Origin: Sarcophilus harrisii
Taxonomy: Eukaryota > Chordata > Mammalia > Dasyuromorphia > Dasyuridae
Reading direction: 5' to 3'
Assembly: GCF_902635505.1 (NCBI RefSeq)
Contig: NC_045427.1
Span: forward strand, 503,824,665-503,888,664
DNA: 64,000 nucleotides
This document shows, one piece after another, positions 23,183 through 35,368 of this stretch; positions within the stretch are counted from its first letter, which is position 1; each line of letters starts with the position of its first letter. The position numbers and the translations under genes were made by a program. Under the pieces are notes generated by a model. The model was not told where the DNA came from, made no database searches, and worked only from the letters and a program-made list of their open reading frames with translations.

Positions 23183-23619
23183 TGTTAACTGACCAATCCA
23201 GCCTCTAACCTGTGGATGACCAGAGCTGAATAGGGTAAGTTAGAGAGAGGAGAGTCAGGAATCAAATAAAAATTTAATTTCAAAGCTAGGGAAACAGCTT
23301 GCAAGCAAGGATGTGCAGGGGACCTGCTTTAGTGTAGCCAAACCTGAGTACTAATACACATTGTAACACTGACAATGAGGGATAAGAGCAATAAGCTGAC
23401 AAGTTTGATTCCTAAGAGGGCTTTGTGACCAGATCACGGATACAGCAGGTGCTTATTCAAGCTCAGAGAGCACCTGGTGCTGGTCAAAGCTGTGTGATAA
23501 TTATGTGAAACAATTCTGGGATTTTGTTGTGGCTGAGATCATCCACAAAGTGAGGCAAAGGATTGTTGTTATACCAAACCTGAAGCAGTTTGCTTGCTGG
23601 GCCATAGTTCTGGAAAACA
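23183..23619 (-). mobile_element. ERVL-like LTR
   Basis: On the minus strand this 437-bp block starts TGTTTTCCAG and ends CAGTTAACA (TG...CA), three bases before a primer-binding-like sequence. This gives the LTR-PBS order of an endogenous retrovirus 5' end. No second LTR is seen in the window. Family is inferred from the primer site alone. Confidence 0.6.
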
Positions 23620-24597
23620 GAGTGTCTCTAATATCTTGATACCTTTCCATATCTCAAGGGTTATAATATGCTCAATATACCTAAGATCTGGAAAAAATTC
23701 ATATAAAATTTTTTGGTATCAGAGAAGTCTGAATTTTTTCTTTTTCTTTTATGGGGTATTTACAGTACTTTATTGTAAAAGTTAAGTATTTGGGTTAAAA
23801 ATTTGGGATCTGTGTCATCTACTAGTCTTCAAGTGTTGTCTGTGGCTTCTGCAAAACTCCCACAAAATTCACATTTAATTTCTTATGATGAACTAAGAGA
23901 TATCAAAATTGCTATGCAGAAAGTTGAGATGTGGAAGGAAGGGATGGTATTAAGTGCTTATTCGATTCATAATAAGTAAATGCTGGGGATACTAAGATGG
24001 ACATAAGCTCTGCAGGAGACCAAAGGTAAAAAGGAAGATGGAAGGATGCTGTAGTCTTCAGCATCAGGTATTTACTGGGTATTTACTAATTTTAGCATGG
24101 GGGAGATGCTTGCAGCTTCCGAAGGGCATAGCTGAGTCTGAGCCCTTGGGCTGGGACTGGGAACTCTTCCCTTTGGGGCAGGCCAAAGGAAGAGTCCTGA
24201 CTGGACGGTCTACATTGCAATCGTTTTTACTTGACTTGATTTTATTTCTTTTGCTTTTTAGTCATAAGTACAGGCTGTATATAGTTAAGTCATACTTGTG
24301 TGGTCTACTCCATTATGCTAAAATCTGGTCATTAGGGTTCCTTAAAAAACAGAATAAAGAGAGAAGGTCAGTATTTTCTCAATAGCTTGGAGCATAGGGC
24401 ATGAGACTAACTGGATACATTCACCCAGACCAGAACCAAAGAGAGTGTGATGTTTTGTTGAGTGTTCCCTGGCACAAATCAGGTGGGATTTATAATATCT
24501 AAAGGAGTGCAAGACAACCCAGTGCTAGGAGTCTTATTGTTGATTGGGAATTGGTTATTAGTCAGCACTGTCTTCTGGTGGGTTAAAAACACACCTG
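23620..24597. other. Unannotated interval
   Basis: No gene. A 115-codon plus frame at 24038-24385 has no domain and no splice context that I recognise. Confidence 0.4.
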
Positions 24598-24612
24598 TGT
24601 GCAAGTCTCTTT
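24598..24612. repeat. Target-site duplication, left copy
   Basis: tgtgcaagtctcttt; repeated at 25013-25027. Confidence 0.85.
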
Positions 24613-25012
24613 TTTTTTTTTTAATTTAATAGCCTTTTATTTACAGGTTATATGCATGGGTAACTTTACAGCATTAACAATTGCCAAACCTCTTGTTCCA
24701 ATTTTTCACCTCTTACCCCCCACCCCCTCCCCTAGATGGAAGGATGACCAGTAGATGTTAAATACATTAAAATATAAATTAGATACACAATAAGTATACA
24801 TGACCAAAACGTTATTTTGCTGTACAAAAAGAATCAGACTCTGAAATATTGTACAATTAGCTTGTGAAGGAAATCAAAAATGCAGGTGGGCATAAATATA
24901 GTGATTGGGAATTCAATGTAATGGTTTTTAGTCATCTCCCAGAGTTCTTTCTCTGGGCTTAGCTGGTTCAGTTCATTACTGCTCCATTGGAAATGATTTG
25001 GTTGATCTCCTT
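24613..25012 (-). mobile_element. Young 5'-truncated L1 3' end
   Basis: It has a T tract (A tail on the minus strand), then TTTAATAGCCTTTTATTTAC and the full L1 3' block, bounded by a perfect 15-bp target duplication. About 400 bp with no coding sequence. The right duplication overlaps that of the next SINE. Confidence 0.9.
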
Positions 25013-25027
25013 TGTGCAAGTCTCTTT
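25013..25027. repeat. Target-site duplication, right copy
   Basis: Identical to 24598-24612. Its last six bases are shared with the left target duplication of the SINE at 25037-25144. Confidence 0.85.
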
Positions 25028-25036
25028 AGCTCTTTT

Positions 25037-25144
25037 TTACCCCCCCTGAGGCAATTGGGGTCAAGTGACTTACCCAGGGTCACACAGCTAGGAAGTGTTA
25101 TGTGTTTGAGACCAGATTTGAACTCAGGGCTGCTGCTCTAACTA
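25037..25144 (-). mobile_element. tRNA-derived SINE, head-truncated (WSINE1-like)
   Basis: It contains CCTGAGGCAATTGGGGTCAA through GGGCTGCTGCTCTAACTA and lacks the tRNA box A head. A 15-bp target duplication CTCTTTAGCTCTTTT flanks it (25022-25036 and 25145-25159). Confidence 0.8.
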
Positions 25145-25334
25145 CTCTTTAGCTCTTTTAACTCTTGTTTTTTCATTAACTAAATAGGAATCCATCAATC
25201 AACAAGCATATATTAAGTACCTTAAAGTAATTGCAGGTATGAACACATAGTAGGTTGAGGATTCAAACTCAGAACTTTTCTTGCAAATACTGCACTATTA
25301 TCTGCACCTAGATTGGATCTCACAACAATCATGT

Positions 25335-25475
25335 GGGATATGTTAGTTCTTTCAGTCCTGCCATGCTGTTTTTGACCCCATTTGGGACTTTCTAGGCAAA
25401 GATACCGGAGTGGTTTGCCATTTCATTATCCAGTTCATTTTACAGATGAGGAAACTGAGACAAAAAGGTTCTGAG
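25335..25475 (-). mobile_element. tRNA-headed SINE fragment
   Basis: 'GACCCCATTTGGGACTTTCT', 'GAGTGGTTTGCCATTTCATT' and 'CAGATGAGGAAACTGAGACA' match the 3' half of the SINE seen at 13801; the head is lost. Confidence 0.65.
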
Positions 25476-25784
25476 TTTGAATCCTCAACCTATTATGTGT
25501 TCTTGAAGAAGTCACTTTTCAGTGGATCCCAGTTTCTTCATCAGCAAAATAGACTAGTTGGAATTCTGAGGCACTTTTGATCTCTAAAGCCTGGTGATAT
25601 CTACATTTCTAAATCCTGATGAAGAAATGCATGATTTGCAAACTCTAAAATTTTAGAGAAATGTTATTATTATTGGCTATAGTTATTCCTCCCCAGGAAG
25701 CCTAGACCATGTTTGGGGGATCATAAAGAAAAGGCTTCTTTCCACCTTGACAGCCCACACATGGAGAAAGTATTTTAAAAAGCT

Positions 25785-25980
25785 CTATTTGGTCTTCCGC
25801 ACTTATGAGCTGTGTGATCTGATGCTTATGCTTGTTTGGGCACAGTTTCCTCAATTGTAAAACAGGGAATATAATAGTGCCTACCTGTCAGCATTATTGT
25901 GAGAATAAAACAAGAAAATATTTGCAAAGCACTCAGCAGTGGCTTTTACATAATAGGTACTTAATAAATGCTTGTTCCTT
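25785..25980 (+). repeat. THER1/MIR SINE
   Basis: 'GCACAGTTTCCTCAATTGTA', 'TTTGCAAAGCACTCAGCAG' and 'TAGGTACTTAATAAATGCTT' give the plus-strand layout. Confidence 0.7.
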
Positions 25981-25984
25981 TGGC

Positions 25985-26082
25985 AAACTAGTGAAATCTA
26001 TGGTACCTTTCTCAGAATAATGCTTTTAAATGTGTAAAATGAAGTACATAGAATTGTAAAAATTCTGATTAAATTTGCTGCG

Positions 26083-26134
<52 letters not shown>

Positions 26135-26203
26135 GTATACACATATTTATATATACATATATATGTATACACACATACATATATACTCCAGGTTAAGAAC
26201 CTG
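25985..26203. mobile_element. hAT-type MITE interrupted by (AT)n
   Basis: 'TATGGTACCTTTCTCAGAAT' to 'ATAGAATTGTAAAAATTCTG', and the terminus CCAGGTTAAGAACCTGG, match the family also seen at 47547, 49395 and 51970. A TA-repeat (26094-26130) and a TATACACA-rich stretch sit inside. Confidence 0.55.
26094..26186. repeat. (TA)n / (TATACA)n microsatellite
   Basis: Pure TA at 26094-26130, then degenerate TATACATA units. Confidence 0.9.
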
Positions 26204-26444
26204 GGCTTTAAATGTTTTTCATTTCCTTTGTCACCTCAGCAGAGTTGTTTCAACACTAACCACAACTATTCTCTTCCCTCTGAAATTCATTCAAAACACT
26301 TCAGCTCCACCTTTTTGTTTTGATTCTGGAATTGTGTTTTCACTGGAATAGAAAGTACCAATCCAAATCAGCATCTTCTTTGCAATTTAGAATCTTAGAT
26401 ATTACCTGGGAAATCATTTTTGTGCAAGACAGGGATCTTAAAGA

Positions 26445-26625
26445 CTAGGTTGTATCATGGATAGAACATTAGGAAGACCTGAGTTAAAATCCAGTCTCCA
26501 ACACTAACTCATGACCCTGGGCAAATTGTAAAATGGAGACCAATGACCTACCTCTCAGTACTGCTTTGAGTATAAAATGAGACAATATTTAGAAAATGCT
26601 TTGCAAATCTTAAAGCACTATGTAA
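26445..26625 (+). repeat. MIR/THER SINE
   Basis: 'GGTTGTATCATGGATAGAAC', 'GAGTTAAAATCCAGTCTCC', 'GACCCTGGGCAAATTGTAAA' and 'ATGCTTTGCAAATCTTAAAG'. Confidence 0.7.
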
Positions 26626-27671
26626 GTGTGAGGAGGAGGAGGAGGAGAAGGCATTGTACCAGGCTGTAGGAAGACAAAGACAAAAATGAACACATCCTTG
26701 CCCTTGAAAATCTTACATTATATTGAGGAAACAACATATTCGTGGAAAAGTCAAATTAAATAGAGAGAGAGAGATGCAGACAAACAAAGACAGAGACAGA
26801 GATAACACTAATGCTAACCCCTTGGGGTTGTGGGGAAAGGAGAAGATGGTGGGATTAGCAAAGGCCTCAGATAGATGCTGGCATCTGAGCTGTGCTTTGA
26901 AGATAAGATGAAATGAGAACATTTATTCCCCGATACCCCTCTCTCACCCTTTTTGCAAATTCGTTCTCCATTCCATGTAAGTGACCTGGCATTATTTTAC
27001 CATCTGAAAAGGGTTCTTTGGCTGTTTTTAGTACATTCTATTTCAGACGCTCCAACTTCACCTCATTTTGAATGGCATCTCCTAGAGTCAGAGGAAACCC
27101 AATAGGGACCGTGTGGGTTGTGGGGGCATTGTAATACAAAAGGTCAACCAACTGAAAACAAAAGGACAGGTGGGCCTGGAAGGCCTGGGCCTGAGCCCAT
27201 AACTCTTAGCTGAATGTTGATGTTATCAGGGGAGAGGAAGTACAGAAATAAGCACACAATCCTCAGGAATGTGAAGTGAATATTGCAGCCAGATAGAGCT
27301 TGGGTCTGGAAAATGAAAGCAACGTCAAGTTTAAAAAGTTATTTGACTTTAGTTGAGAAGGGATATATAAAATGAAACCCAGGCCTTTAAAAAAATTTTT
27401 TTTATGAGATTCTTATATTGAATTCCTAGATTAGCAAATCTGGTCAGAGGCAGATTTAGACACAGTGACAAGATGGCAGTCTCAGACATTTATCTGATAA
27501 TACTATATTAACTATTGGAATTTGAAGGTGTTAGTTTGCATCACCTCCCTGATTGTCACAGTCTGTCCTCTTCTAGAATAAAGGTCCAACAAAAGTACCA
27601 AAGAGAAGTCAGAGAACCCATGTGGATTAGTTGATCTGTGCATACAGGAATATCCTGTGTGCTTGTTCTTG
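26626..27671. other. Unannotated interval
   Basis: No gene. It has a GAG run at 26631-26648 and an L2-like block near 26655-26720. The rest is unrecognised. Confidence 0.4.
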
Positions 27672-27693
27672 TTCTCTCTCCCTCCCTCCCTCT

Positions 27694-27768
<75 letters not shown>

Positions 27769-27885
27769 TCTATCTTTCTCTATTACTCTCTCTTTCTGTC
27801 TTTCTCTCTATCTCTCATTCTCTCTATTTCTCTCTGTTTGTCTCTGTCTCTCTCTCTCTCACTCTTCTCTGTCTGTCTCTCTCTG
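27672..27885. repeat. (CT)n microsatellite and polypyrimidine tract
   Basis: Almost pure CT from 27700 to 27764, flanked by CCT and TCTG-rich sequence. Open frames of about 90-100 codons in several frames are repeat artefacts. Confidence 0.95.
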
Positions 27886-29150
27886 CCTCCTTCCCTCACC
27901 TAGGTCCACACCCTAGTTGGTCTCTTGCTTATAAATTGGTCCAAAAGGAGCTCATTTTGAGAGTCTGAGCAATTCAGGGCAAAAATCATCACTATTGGGG
28001 AAAAAAAACAATTCAAAAGGCAAACCTAACCAATGATAAGCTAGCAGTAATACTCTCTTAATGATAAAAAGGCTGACCCACTGAAAATAATTATCTCAAT
28101 GAAGATCTTTAGTATTTCTCTTCTAACTGAGAGAAAATCAATGGGATCATCTGCTCATTTATATTAGATTTGGTTCCAAAGTTGTATTTCATCTGCTAGT
28201 AGGTGAGATCAGTTATATTTATTTTGTGAAGCTTTAGATCAATCTCATCACTCCCTTCCTCCAAATACACATAGCAAAATAAAATCTTTAGATCTCAAAC
28301 TTTTTTCTTTTCTTTATTCCTATTTCTGGTTGAATTCTACCTGAATCTTTCAGAATCCCACCTGTATAACGGGCTAACGCTATCACCCTGGGATGTACCT
28401 ATATTCTATTTGTTGAAGCATCATCAGATTAGAGAACTTTCATTTGTCTTAGAAATGGATGGTGGTGAGATTGTTTCCTCCTTTCCATCCTTTGGGATGC
28501 TGGAAAATGTTATCCTGAAAAAGTCTTTTAGATGTACCTGGAAAATGCCAGTAGCAGAAGACTAAATGGGAGAAGTAGTGATTTCGTGTATAGAAATTCT
28601 TGAAAATTGATACAAATTTCATTTTTATTATAGTAAAGAATTTCAGGAAGTTGAGATTTCAAACCCTGCCAAGAGTGAGTGACTTTGCTGTTCCATATCT
28701 CTAATCCTATACTTTTGTCAGTTTTAATACAATTTGGCAAAATTTATTATGATCTAAAGAGTGTATAATTCTTTTGGGACTTGCTAATTTAGAAGGGAGA
28801 TCATAATCTCAGTGGGATGGGGGCTGAGCCATGAGAAGTTTTTGAGTTAGATGGATTCTGTACTGAAGCGCTGTAAGAAACTGTGACAGCCAAGGAGATT
28901 CTATCTGTACATGTGTGAAAGGAGGACTTAGAGGGACCTATCTGTACCTGTTTGTACATGCAGTTATTTGAGCTGGTAGTTCAGTCCCAGGAGTACCATC
29001 AGGTGACTTACTTGGTGACCTAGGTAGCTCTTTTAGCAAATTTCCTAGCACCAGCTCCTTATTTTACATTTATTTTTAAAAATTGTGATTATGCAACCAT
29101 GTTACATGGGCAATATGATAAGGAGGCTGAAAGCAGGATCACATATTTAG
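27886..29150. other. Unannotated interval
   Basis: No gene or named repeat seen in this 1.3-kb stretch. Confidence 0.4.
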
Positions 29151-29300
29151 ATAAAATCTACAAGGAGATTATGATCTCTGTGTCTTATAGAAGAAGTAAG
29201 GCCTAGATGAATGATTTGCCCAAGATGCCATAAGTAGTAAGCAGTAGAGAGAGAATTCAAACCCAAGACTTCTGACTCTGGATGTGGAATTTCTACCAGG
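29151..29300 (-). repeat. MIR-family SINE
   Basis: 'AAGTAAGGCCTAGATGAATG', 'GAATTCAAACCCAAGACTTC' and 'TGACTCTGGATGTGG' in MIR order, reversed. Confidence 0.5.
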
Positions 29301-29369
29301 CTCTGGTGTCTGGTTATGATCAATTTAATTCAATTCAAATGAAAAGTTAGTTTCACATCTGTCATATTG

Positions 29370-29920
29370 TCCTCAGATCATGCATACAGGTATAGAGTAC
29401 AGAATTTCACATATGGAAGGTATCTAAGTGTCCATCCAGTCCAAACCATTCCTGGAAAAGAATTCCTTCTACCCAATAAATACAATGTCAACTTGATGAC
29501 TCCTGTTAAAGGAGAACCTCCTATTTCTCAAGGAAGCCCATTCTATTTTGGATAGCTCTAGTTAGTAAGTTTGTTCTTATATCAAGTCCAAATTTGCCTC
29601 TTTGCAGCCTTCACTCTTTGTTCCTAGTTCTGCTTTCTGGGGCCAAGCATATTAATTCAAATCCCTCTATTATTGGACAATTCTTCAATCTTTGAAGACA
29701 GGTATCTCCTCTCACCCAAGTCTTCTCTTTTGTAGGATAAAGTCTTAGTTCTACTAGCTAATCATCATTTGGAATAGGTAGGAATCTATCCTCTTAGTTG
29801 CTCCTCTGGATAGTTTCCATCTTATCAAAGTTCTTCCTAAAATGTGGCACTTGGAATTGAACACCGTACTAAATATAGTCTGGCCAGGACAGAGTACAGG
29901 ATACTTGGAAACTCTGTAGG
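29370..29920. repeat. Ancient CR1/L3-like repeat (tentative)
   Basis: 'AATGTGGCACTTGGAATTGA' with 'AAATATAGTCTGGCCAGGAC' recalls a very old amniote repeat that I associate with CR1/L3 elements. Orientation and family are uncertain. Confidence 0.35.
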
Positions 29921-30544
29921 TAACTCTTATTGAAAGTATTCAGGAAAAGGTTGGAAAGGGAATTTATTTTTAAGTCCCCAAGATTCTATTGCTTCCTTGG
30001 TCATTAGACCATACTCTTGATTCATACTGAATTTCTTATCCATTGGCACACGGTTTATTTTTATAATCAAATAAAGCTTATGCAAAATAATCTGTTGTCT
30101 ATTTCAACTTCATTTTAAAACAGAGGAAACTAAGACCCAGAGAAGTGACATGACTTCTTTATAATATGTTATAATATAACATTATTTATTAAAAGGGCAC
30201 ATTAACTAGGACAAGTAAATCATTTTAAAATTAGTTAAAATTGACCTCTTTAATGAACCTTACAATTTTTTAATGAATAAAAAACTTCAAATATGTAACA
30301 AATTCTTTTTGCTATAATCACTTGTTTTAAGTATATGTGTAAGGTTAGAGATCCAGCATTCATTTGACAGAGAACTCAATCCAGTTTCATCTGGTCAGAG
30401 TCAGGCTAGTGTCCAAAGAAGCATACGTATATGACCATTGCTGTCACAAAAAGGAGATCATATTAAAATTATTGTTACCTTAAATAATTCAAATGCTACT
30501 GCAAATAGCAGATATGGAATCCGACCCCAGATCCTCTGAAAGTA
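29921..30544. other. Unannotated AT-rich interval
   Basis: Nothing recognised apart from a short MIR-like scrap near 30110-30150. Confidence 0.4.
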
Positions 30545-30800
30545 AGTCTAACATTTAGATAATTCTATGAGCTTTTCAAAGATCTTTCCAAATATTATCT
30601 CATTTTTTACTCAGGATAACCTAGGAGATAGATGCTAATATTACTCCATTTTATAGATAAAGAAACTAAGGCAGCCAGAGGCTAAATGACATGCACAGGA
30701 TCATATAGTTAAGTAAGTACCTGAGGCTGAATTTGAACTCTGGTCTTCCCGACTTTGGGTGGCCCAGGACTCTATCCACTGTGCTACCCAGCTGCCTCTG
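30545..30800 (-). repeat. MIR-family SINE
   Basis: 'TTATAGATAAAGAAACTAAG', 'CTGAATTTGAACTCTGGTC' and 'CCACTGTGCTACCCAGCTGC' give the reverse layout with a well-kept head. Confidence 0.75.
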
Positions 30801-30837
30801 ATTCCGAATACAATTTCCTTTCTCCTGTATCAGGTGA

Positions 30838-31077
30838 TGTTTGTTGTTCAGTCATTTTCAGTCACGTATGACTTTTCATGACTCTCTCTGGGGTTTTCTT
30901 GGCAAAGATATTGGAGTGATTTGCCATTTCCTTCTCCAGCTCATTTAACAGATGAGGAAACTGAGGCAAATGGGATTAAGTGACTTGTCTAGGGTCACAC
31001 AGCTATTCAGAATCTGAAGATGGCTTTTTAACTTAGGTCTTCCTGACTCTAGCCCTGACATTCTAGTTGCCCCATCA
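30838..31077 (-). mobile_element. tRNA-headed marsupial SINE, near full length
   Basis: It runs from TGTTGTTCAGTCATTTTCAG through GATGAGGAAACTGAGGCAAA to the head near CTAGTTGCCCC. It lies directly after the MIR at 30545-30800. Confidence 0.8.
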
Positions 31078-31529
31078 ATTGATATACACAATTGTTATTG
31101 TGGTGCGTGACTATTAGGGCATGAATGGTAAGTGGTTGATAGCTATCATCATAATCAATATTGATCATGCTTCCAGATCAGATTTTTATTGCATATCTCT
31201 TCTTTTTATTCCCCCCCCCCAATGAAACTCCATGAACAACATTTTCCCTGAGAGTTTCCCGTACTAACACTTATATTTCCAATCTTCATCACAACTATTG
31301 AAAAACTAAATTACAGGATCTCACTTTCCAAAGGGCCTTGGGTCTTTCTTGCTGAACATAATTATCTGTTAACCTTGCACCCTGTTCCCTCTCCTGCCTC
31401 TATCTGTCCTAAAGACAGTATCCTGGATGTAGAGAAGTCTGGAAACATTTCACTGATATCCTCTGAAGGAGGGCTGAGGGAGAACTAAGGTCTGGTAGTA
31501 ATAAGGAATGCTTATGATTGACTGGTAGC

Positions 31530-31930
31530 TGGAGACTTAGATTCTACCTCTCTGGGTCTCAGTTTCCTCATCTGTAAAATGAGAGGGTTGGAATAGATTG
31601 ATCTTCCAGATCCTTTCCTGATCATAATTCTATACAAGCACCTCACTTTTATATGGTGCTTTAGAGATTTGTTAATAAGAAGAATTAAAGTAAAAATGAT
31701 ACCTCCCCTTTATGTGGTACTTTAAAGAGTTACAAAGGTATTTGCTAGTTATTTTATTTGATTCTCACAATAAACCTGTGAAGCAGATGTTATTATAATC
31801 TTCATTTTATATATGAGAAAATTGAGCCCCAAAGGTTGCTTTGTCCCCAGAATCTTAGAGCTAGGAAGTATCTGAGTTGGGATTTGAATTTTTGTCTACA
31901 CTTTGGACTTCAATAAATCTATGATCTCAT
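31530..31930. repeat. Two adjoining MIR-family SINEs
   Basis: A plus-strand 3' half at 31530-31635 (CTCAGTTTCCTCATCTGTAA) is followed by a minus-strand copy at about 31655-31930 (TTATATATGAGAAAATTGAG). Confidence 0.6.
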
Positions 31931-32362
31931 CTGAAAACAGACTCGTCCTGTGAAAACTTTGGAATGGCCAACACTAGCTGCCATAAATTGAGGGATACCT
32001 GGAGAGGTCCTGCCATGCTAAAGTTCTTCCCTACAGGCATGAAATCCTTAATGAATTAAACAATCAAGGGGAGGAGTGGGTGCCCACAGGGCCAGATTTC
32101 AACCCTTCTTTTCAACTCATATATAAACTCCTTTGGTATAGGTGTTAACATGCATGTCCTCCAGCTATAGCAAACAAGAAAAACAAGAAAACATGTCTAG
32201 ATGTTGATGGCATCTAAACAAGCTAAAGAAAAAGAAGAAACTCTCTGGCTAATGACTAGCAAAGGAGTTGAACATTTTGTTAAAGTCAAAATTGTGTGTG
32301 TTGTAATACTTTTAGATGTATTGTAATTTTTAAAGAGATGAGTTGTTTCTCTGTTATTTATT

Positions 32363-32690
32363 ATCTCTGTCTTTGTTTCTCTGTCTCTGTCTCTCTATCT
32401 GTTTCTATCTCTGTTTCTCTCTGCCTCTGTCTCTCTGTTTCTCTCTGTCTCTGTCTCTGTTTCTCTGTGTCTCTATATCTCTGTGTCTCTGTTTCTCTCT
32501 GTGTGTGTCTTTCTCTGTCTCTCCCTCTCTCTATCTCTCACTGCCTCTCTCTTTCTCTATCCCTCTGTCTCTGTCTCTTTCTCTGTCTCTCTGTCTCTGT
32601 CTCTATCTCTCTCTGTTTCTGTTTCTCTCTGCCTCTGTCTGTGTCACTGTCTCTCTCTGTGTTTCTTTTTCGCCTCCCTTTCTCTTCCCT
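32363..32690. repeat. (TCTCTG)n / (TCTGTT)n low-complexity tract
   Basis: About 330 bp of C/T with regular G. Plus-strand frames of 71-152 codons made of Ser, Leu, Cys and Val are artefacts. Confidence 0.95.
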
Positions 32691-32749
32691 TTTTTTGATC
32701 TCTCTGCAAAGCTCCCTCCATAAATACCTTATTTTTTTTCAAGATGATG

Positions 32750-33290
32750 CTTAAGGACAATCTTTTACATGAAGCCTTTCCAGATTCCTCTTCAATGATA
32801 CCAGTGCCCCCTCCCAAACTTGTAAAAAATTGTATTCATTCTTTTTATATTTAACAGAATGGAAGTTCCTTTAGTATAGGGATTGTTTCATTCTTTGTAT
32901 TTGTATCTAGAATGTAACACAGTACCTGATATATCTATTTATATATATGTGTGATATCTGCATCTATAGACATATATTATATATATAATACACACATATA
33001 TTTTTGCTATTTAGTCTTTTCAGTCTTTTCCAACTTTCTGTGACCCCTTTTAGGGTTTTCTTGGCAAAGATACTGGAGTGATCTGCTGGTTCCTTCTCCA
33101 GTTCATTTTACAGATGAGGAAACTGAGGCAAACAGGGTTAAGTGACTTGTCTGGTGTCACACACCTCCTAAGTGCCTGAATCCACATTTGAACTCAGGTC
33201 TTCCTGATTCAGGCTTGACACTATCCACCTCACCATCCAGCTTCTGCCTGACATAGTAGGTATTTAATAAATGTTTGTTGAATAAGTAAT
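32750..33290 (+). mobile_element. L2 LINE 3' end, split by a SINE
   Basis: L2 runs from 32750 ('TGAAGCCTTTCCAGATTCC', 'GAATGGAAGTTCCTTTAGTA', 'GTAACACAGTACCTGA') to about 32935. It resumes at 33247 ('CCTGACATAGTAGGTATTTA', 'ATAAATGTTTGTTGAATAA'). A TA-rich microsatellite and a minus-strand SINE lie between. CCTGATA / CCTGACA may be the decayed target duplication. Confidence 0.75.
33000..33245 (-). mobile_element. tRNA-headed marsupial SINE inside L2
   Basis: 'TTTTAGGGTTTTCTTGGCAA', 'CAGATGAGGAAACTGAGGCA' and 'CATCCAGCTTCTGCC' give the standard layout in reverse. Confidence 0.8.
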
Positions 33291-34019
33291 TGATTATTTA
33301 TTGAATAGCTCTCTGCAGTTAAGATTTGGTTTTGTGTCCTTTGTGCTTATATAGGATTGACACAAGAAATATTGAATTGATTTTTTTGGTGGTGTCATAT
33401 GTGAAACTATTGCTTATGACTTAGCTCATTATGTTATCTAATGCTCCTTATGGGAGAATGCAGGCAACAAATATCTTCTTGAATTCAGTGCCAGGAAAAT
33501 ATTTGCTCTGAAAATGAACTTGCATGTTTTCTTTTGCCAGACTATAAAACCCTTACAATCGACTGTTTCCATTTCCCTCTTAGCTGTCAGGAAATTCAGA
33601 GCTAAATTCAGCCCTCAGCAACTATAATTAACTCATTTCAGATACCTGGTAATCTCTGTGCTTCTCTTCCTTTCATTGTTTTATTTGTTCTTTTTAATTT
33701 TGAATTGTCTCTTTTGAATTATGTTTTATTTTATAAACCATCTTAATTCCTTTTTAGAAGCAGTTAGATGCGAATGCTAAGTGAATAAATGCCTAACATC
33801 TTAGTTGCAGAGAGCTCATGTGTAGACACTCACTAATGAATCTCAACAACCTGTCAGTAATTTATAGTCTTAAAAAAGTCTTAAAAAAGGTCCCCAGGGT
33901 AATGAAAGAGTAAGCCTTGCTCACAAAAGGCCTGGAGATGATAGAGATGTGGAGCTAAACCGGGTTTTCTTTACTTCTAGAAATATCCTGTCCATTACGA
34001 GGCTGCTTTTTTAAAAAAA
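33291..34019. other. Unannotated interval
   Basis: Nothing recognised. Confidence 0.4.
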
Positions 34020-34023
34020 GAAC

Positions 34024-34135
34024 CTAGCTTCTTAAACTGTAGTTCATGACTCCTAATGGGATCTTGTAACTGAATGCGAGGATTGCAAAATTATTAGTTA
34101 TTCCCCAGTTTCTAGGATAATAATTCACTATTTTA
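34024..34135. mobile_element. hAT-type MITE fragment
   Basis: 'AGCTTCTTAAACTGTAGTTC' is a hAT-like terminus, followed by 'TCTTGTAACTGAATGCGAGG'. The other end is missing where the L1 begins. Confidence 0.45.
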
Positions 34136-35302
34136 AAAAAATTGCTCGGAAAATTAGAAATTAGTATGGCAGAAACTAGACATTGACCCACATCTAACCC
34201 CTTTACCAAAATAAGGTAGAAATGGGTTCATGATTTAGACATGAAGAATGATATTATAAGCAAATTAGAAGAACACAAAATAGCCTACCTCTCAGATCTG
34301 TGAAGAAGGAAGGAATTTCTGGCCAAAGAAGAACTAGAGTACCTTATGGAATGCTAAATAGATAATTCTGATTTTTTGTTAAAAAGTTTTTGTACAAACA
34401 AAACTAATGCAGACAAATTAGAAGGGAAGCAATAAATTGGGAAAAATTTTAAATCTAAGGTTTCTGATAAAAACATCATTTCTAATATATATAAAGAATT
34501 GAGTAAAATTAATAATAGTCAAATCATTCTCCAATTCATAAATGTTTAAAGGATATGAAAAGACAGTTTTCAGATGAAAAAATTAAAAACCATTTCCAGT
34601 CATATGAAAAAATGCTCTAAATTATTATTAATCAGAGAACTGCAAATTAAGACAACTCTGGTACTACTATACACCTGTCAGATTGGCTAAAATGACAGGA
34701 AAAGATAATGACGAATGTTGGAAGGGATGTCAAAAACTGGGACACTGATACATTGTTGGTGGAGTTGTGAACAGATCAAACCATCCTGAAGAGCAATTTG
34801 GAACTATGCCCAAAGGGCTATCAAACTGTGCATACCCTTTGATCCAACAGTGTGTCTACTGGGCTTAGATCCCAAAGAGATCATTAAAAGGGAAAGGGAC
34901 CCATATGTGCAAAAATGTTTGTGGTACCCCTTTTTTTAGTGGCAAGGAACTGGGCAAACTGGAACTTTGCCCATTAGTTGGATAATGGCTGAATAAATTA
35001 TGATATTGTTCTATAAGAAACAATCAGCAGGATGATTTCAGAAAGACCTGGACAGACTTACATGAATTGATGCTGAGTGAAATGAGCAGAACCAGGAGAT
35101 CATTATACATGGTAACAACAAGAGTATACAATGATCAATTCTGACGGACGTGGATCTCTTCAACGATGAGATAGATGATTGATGTCAGTTCCAATGATCC
35201 AATGAAGAGTCATTTGCACCCAGAGAGAGGCCTGTGGGGACTGTGTGGTTCACAACATAGCATTCTCATTCTTTTTGTTGTTGTTTCTTGCATTTTGTTT
35301 TG

Positions 35303-35368
<66 letters not shown>

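Noticed and set aside
27512-27968. Ser/Leu-rich and Arg/Glu-rich frames
   Set aside because: They are translations of a CT microsatellite.
32296-32754. 152-codon Ser/Leu/Cys frame
   Set aside because: Low-complexity TCTCTG repeat with no conserved domain.
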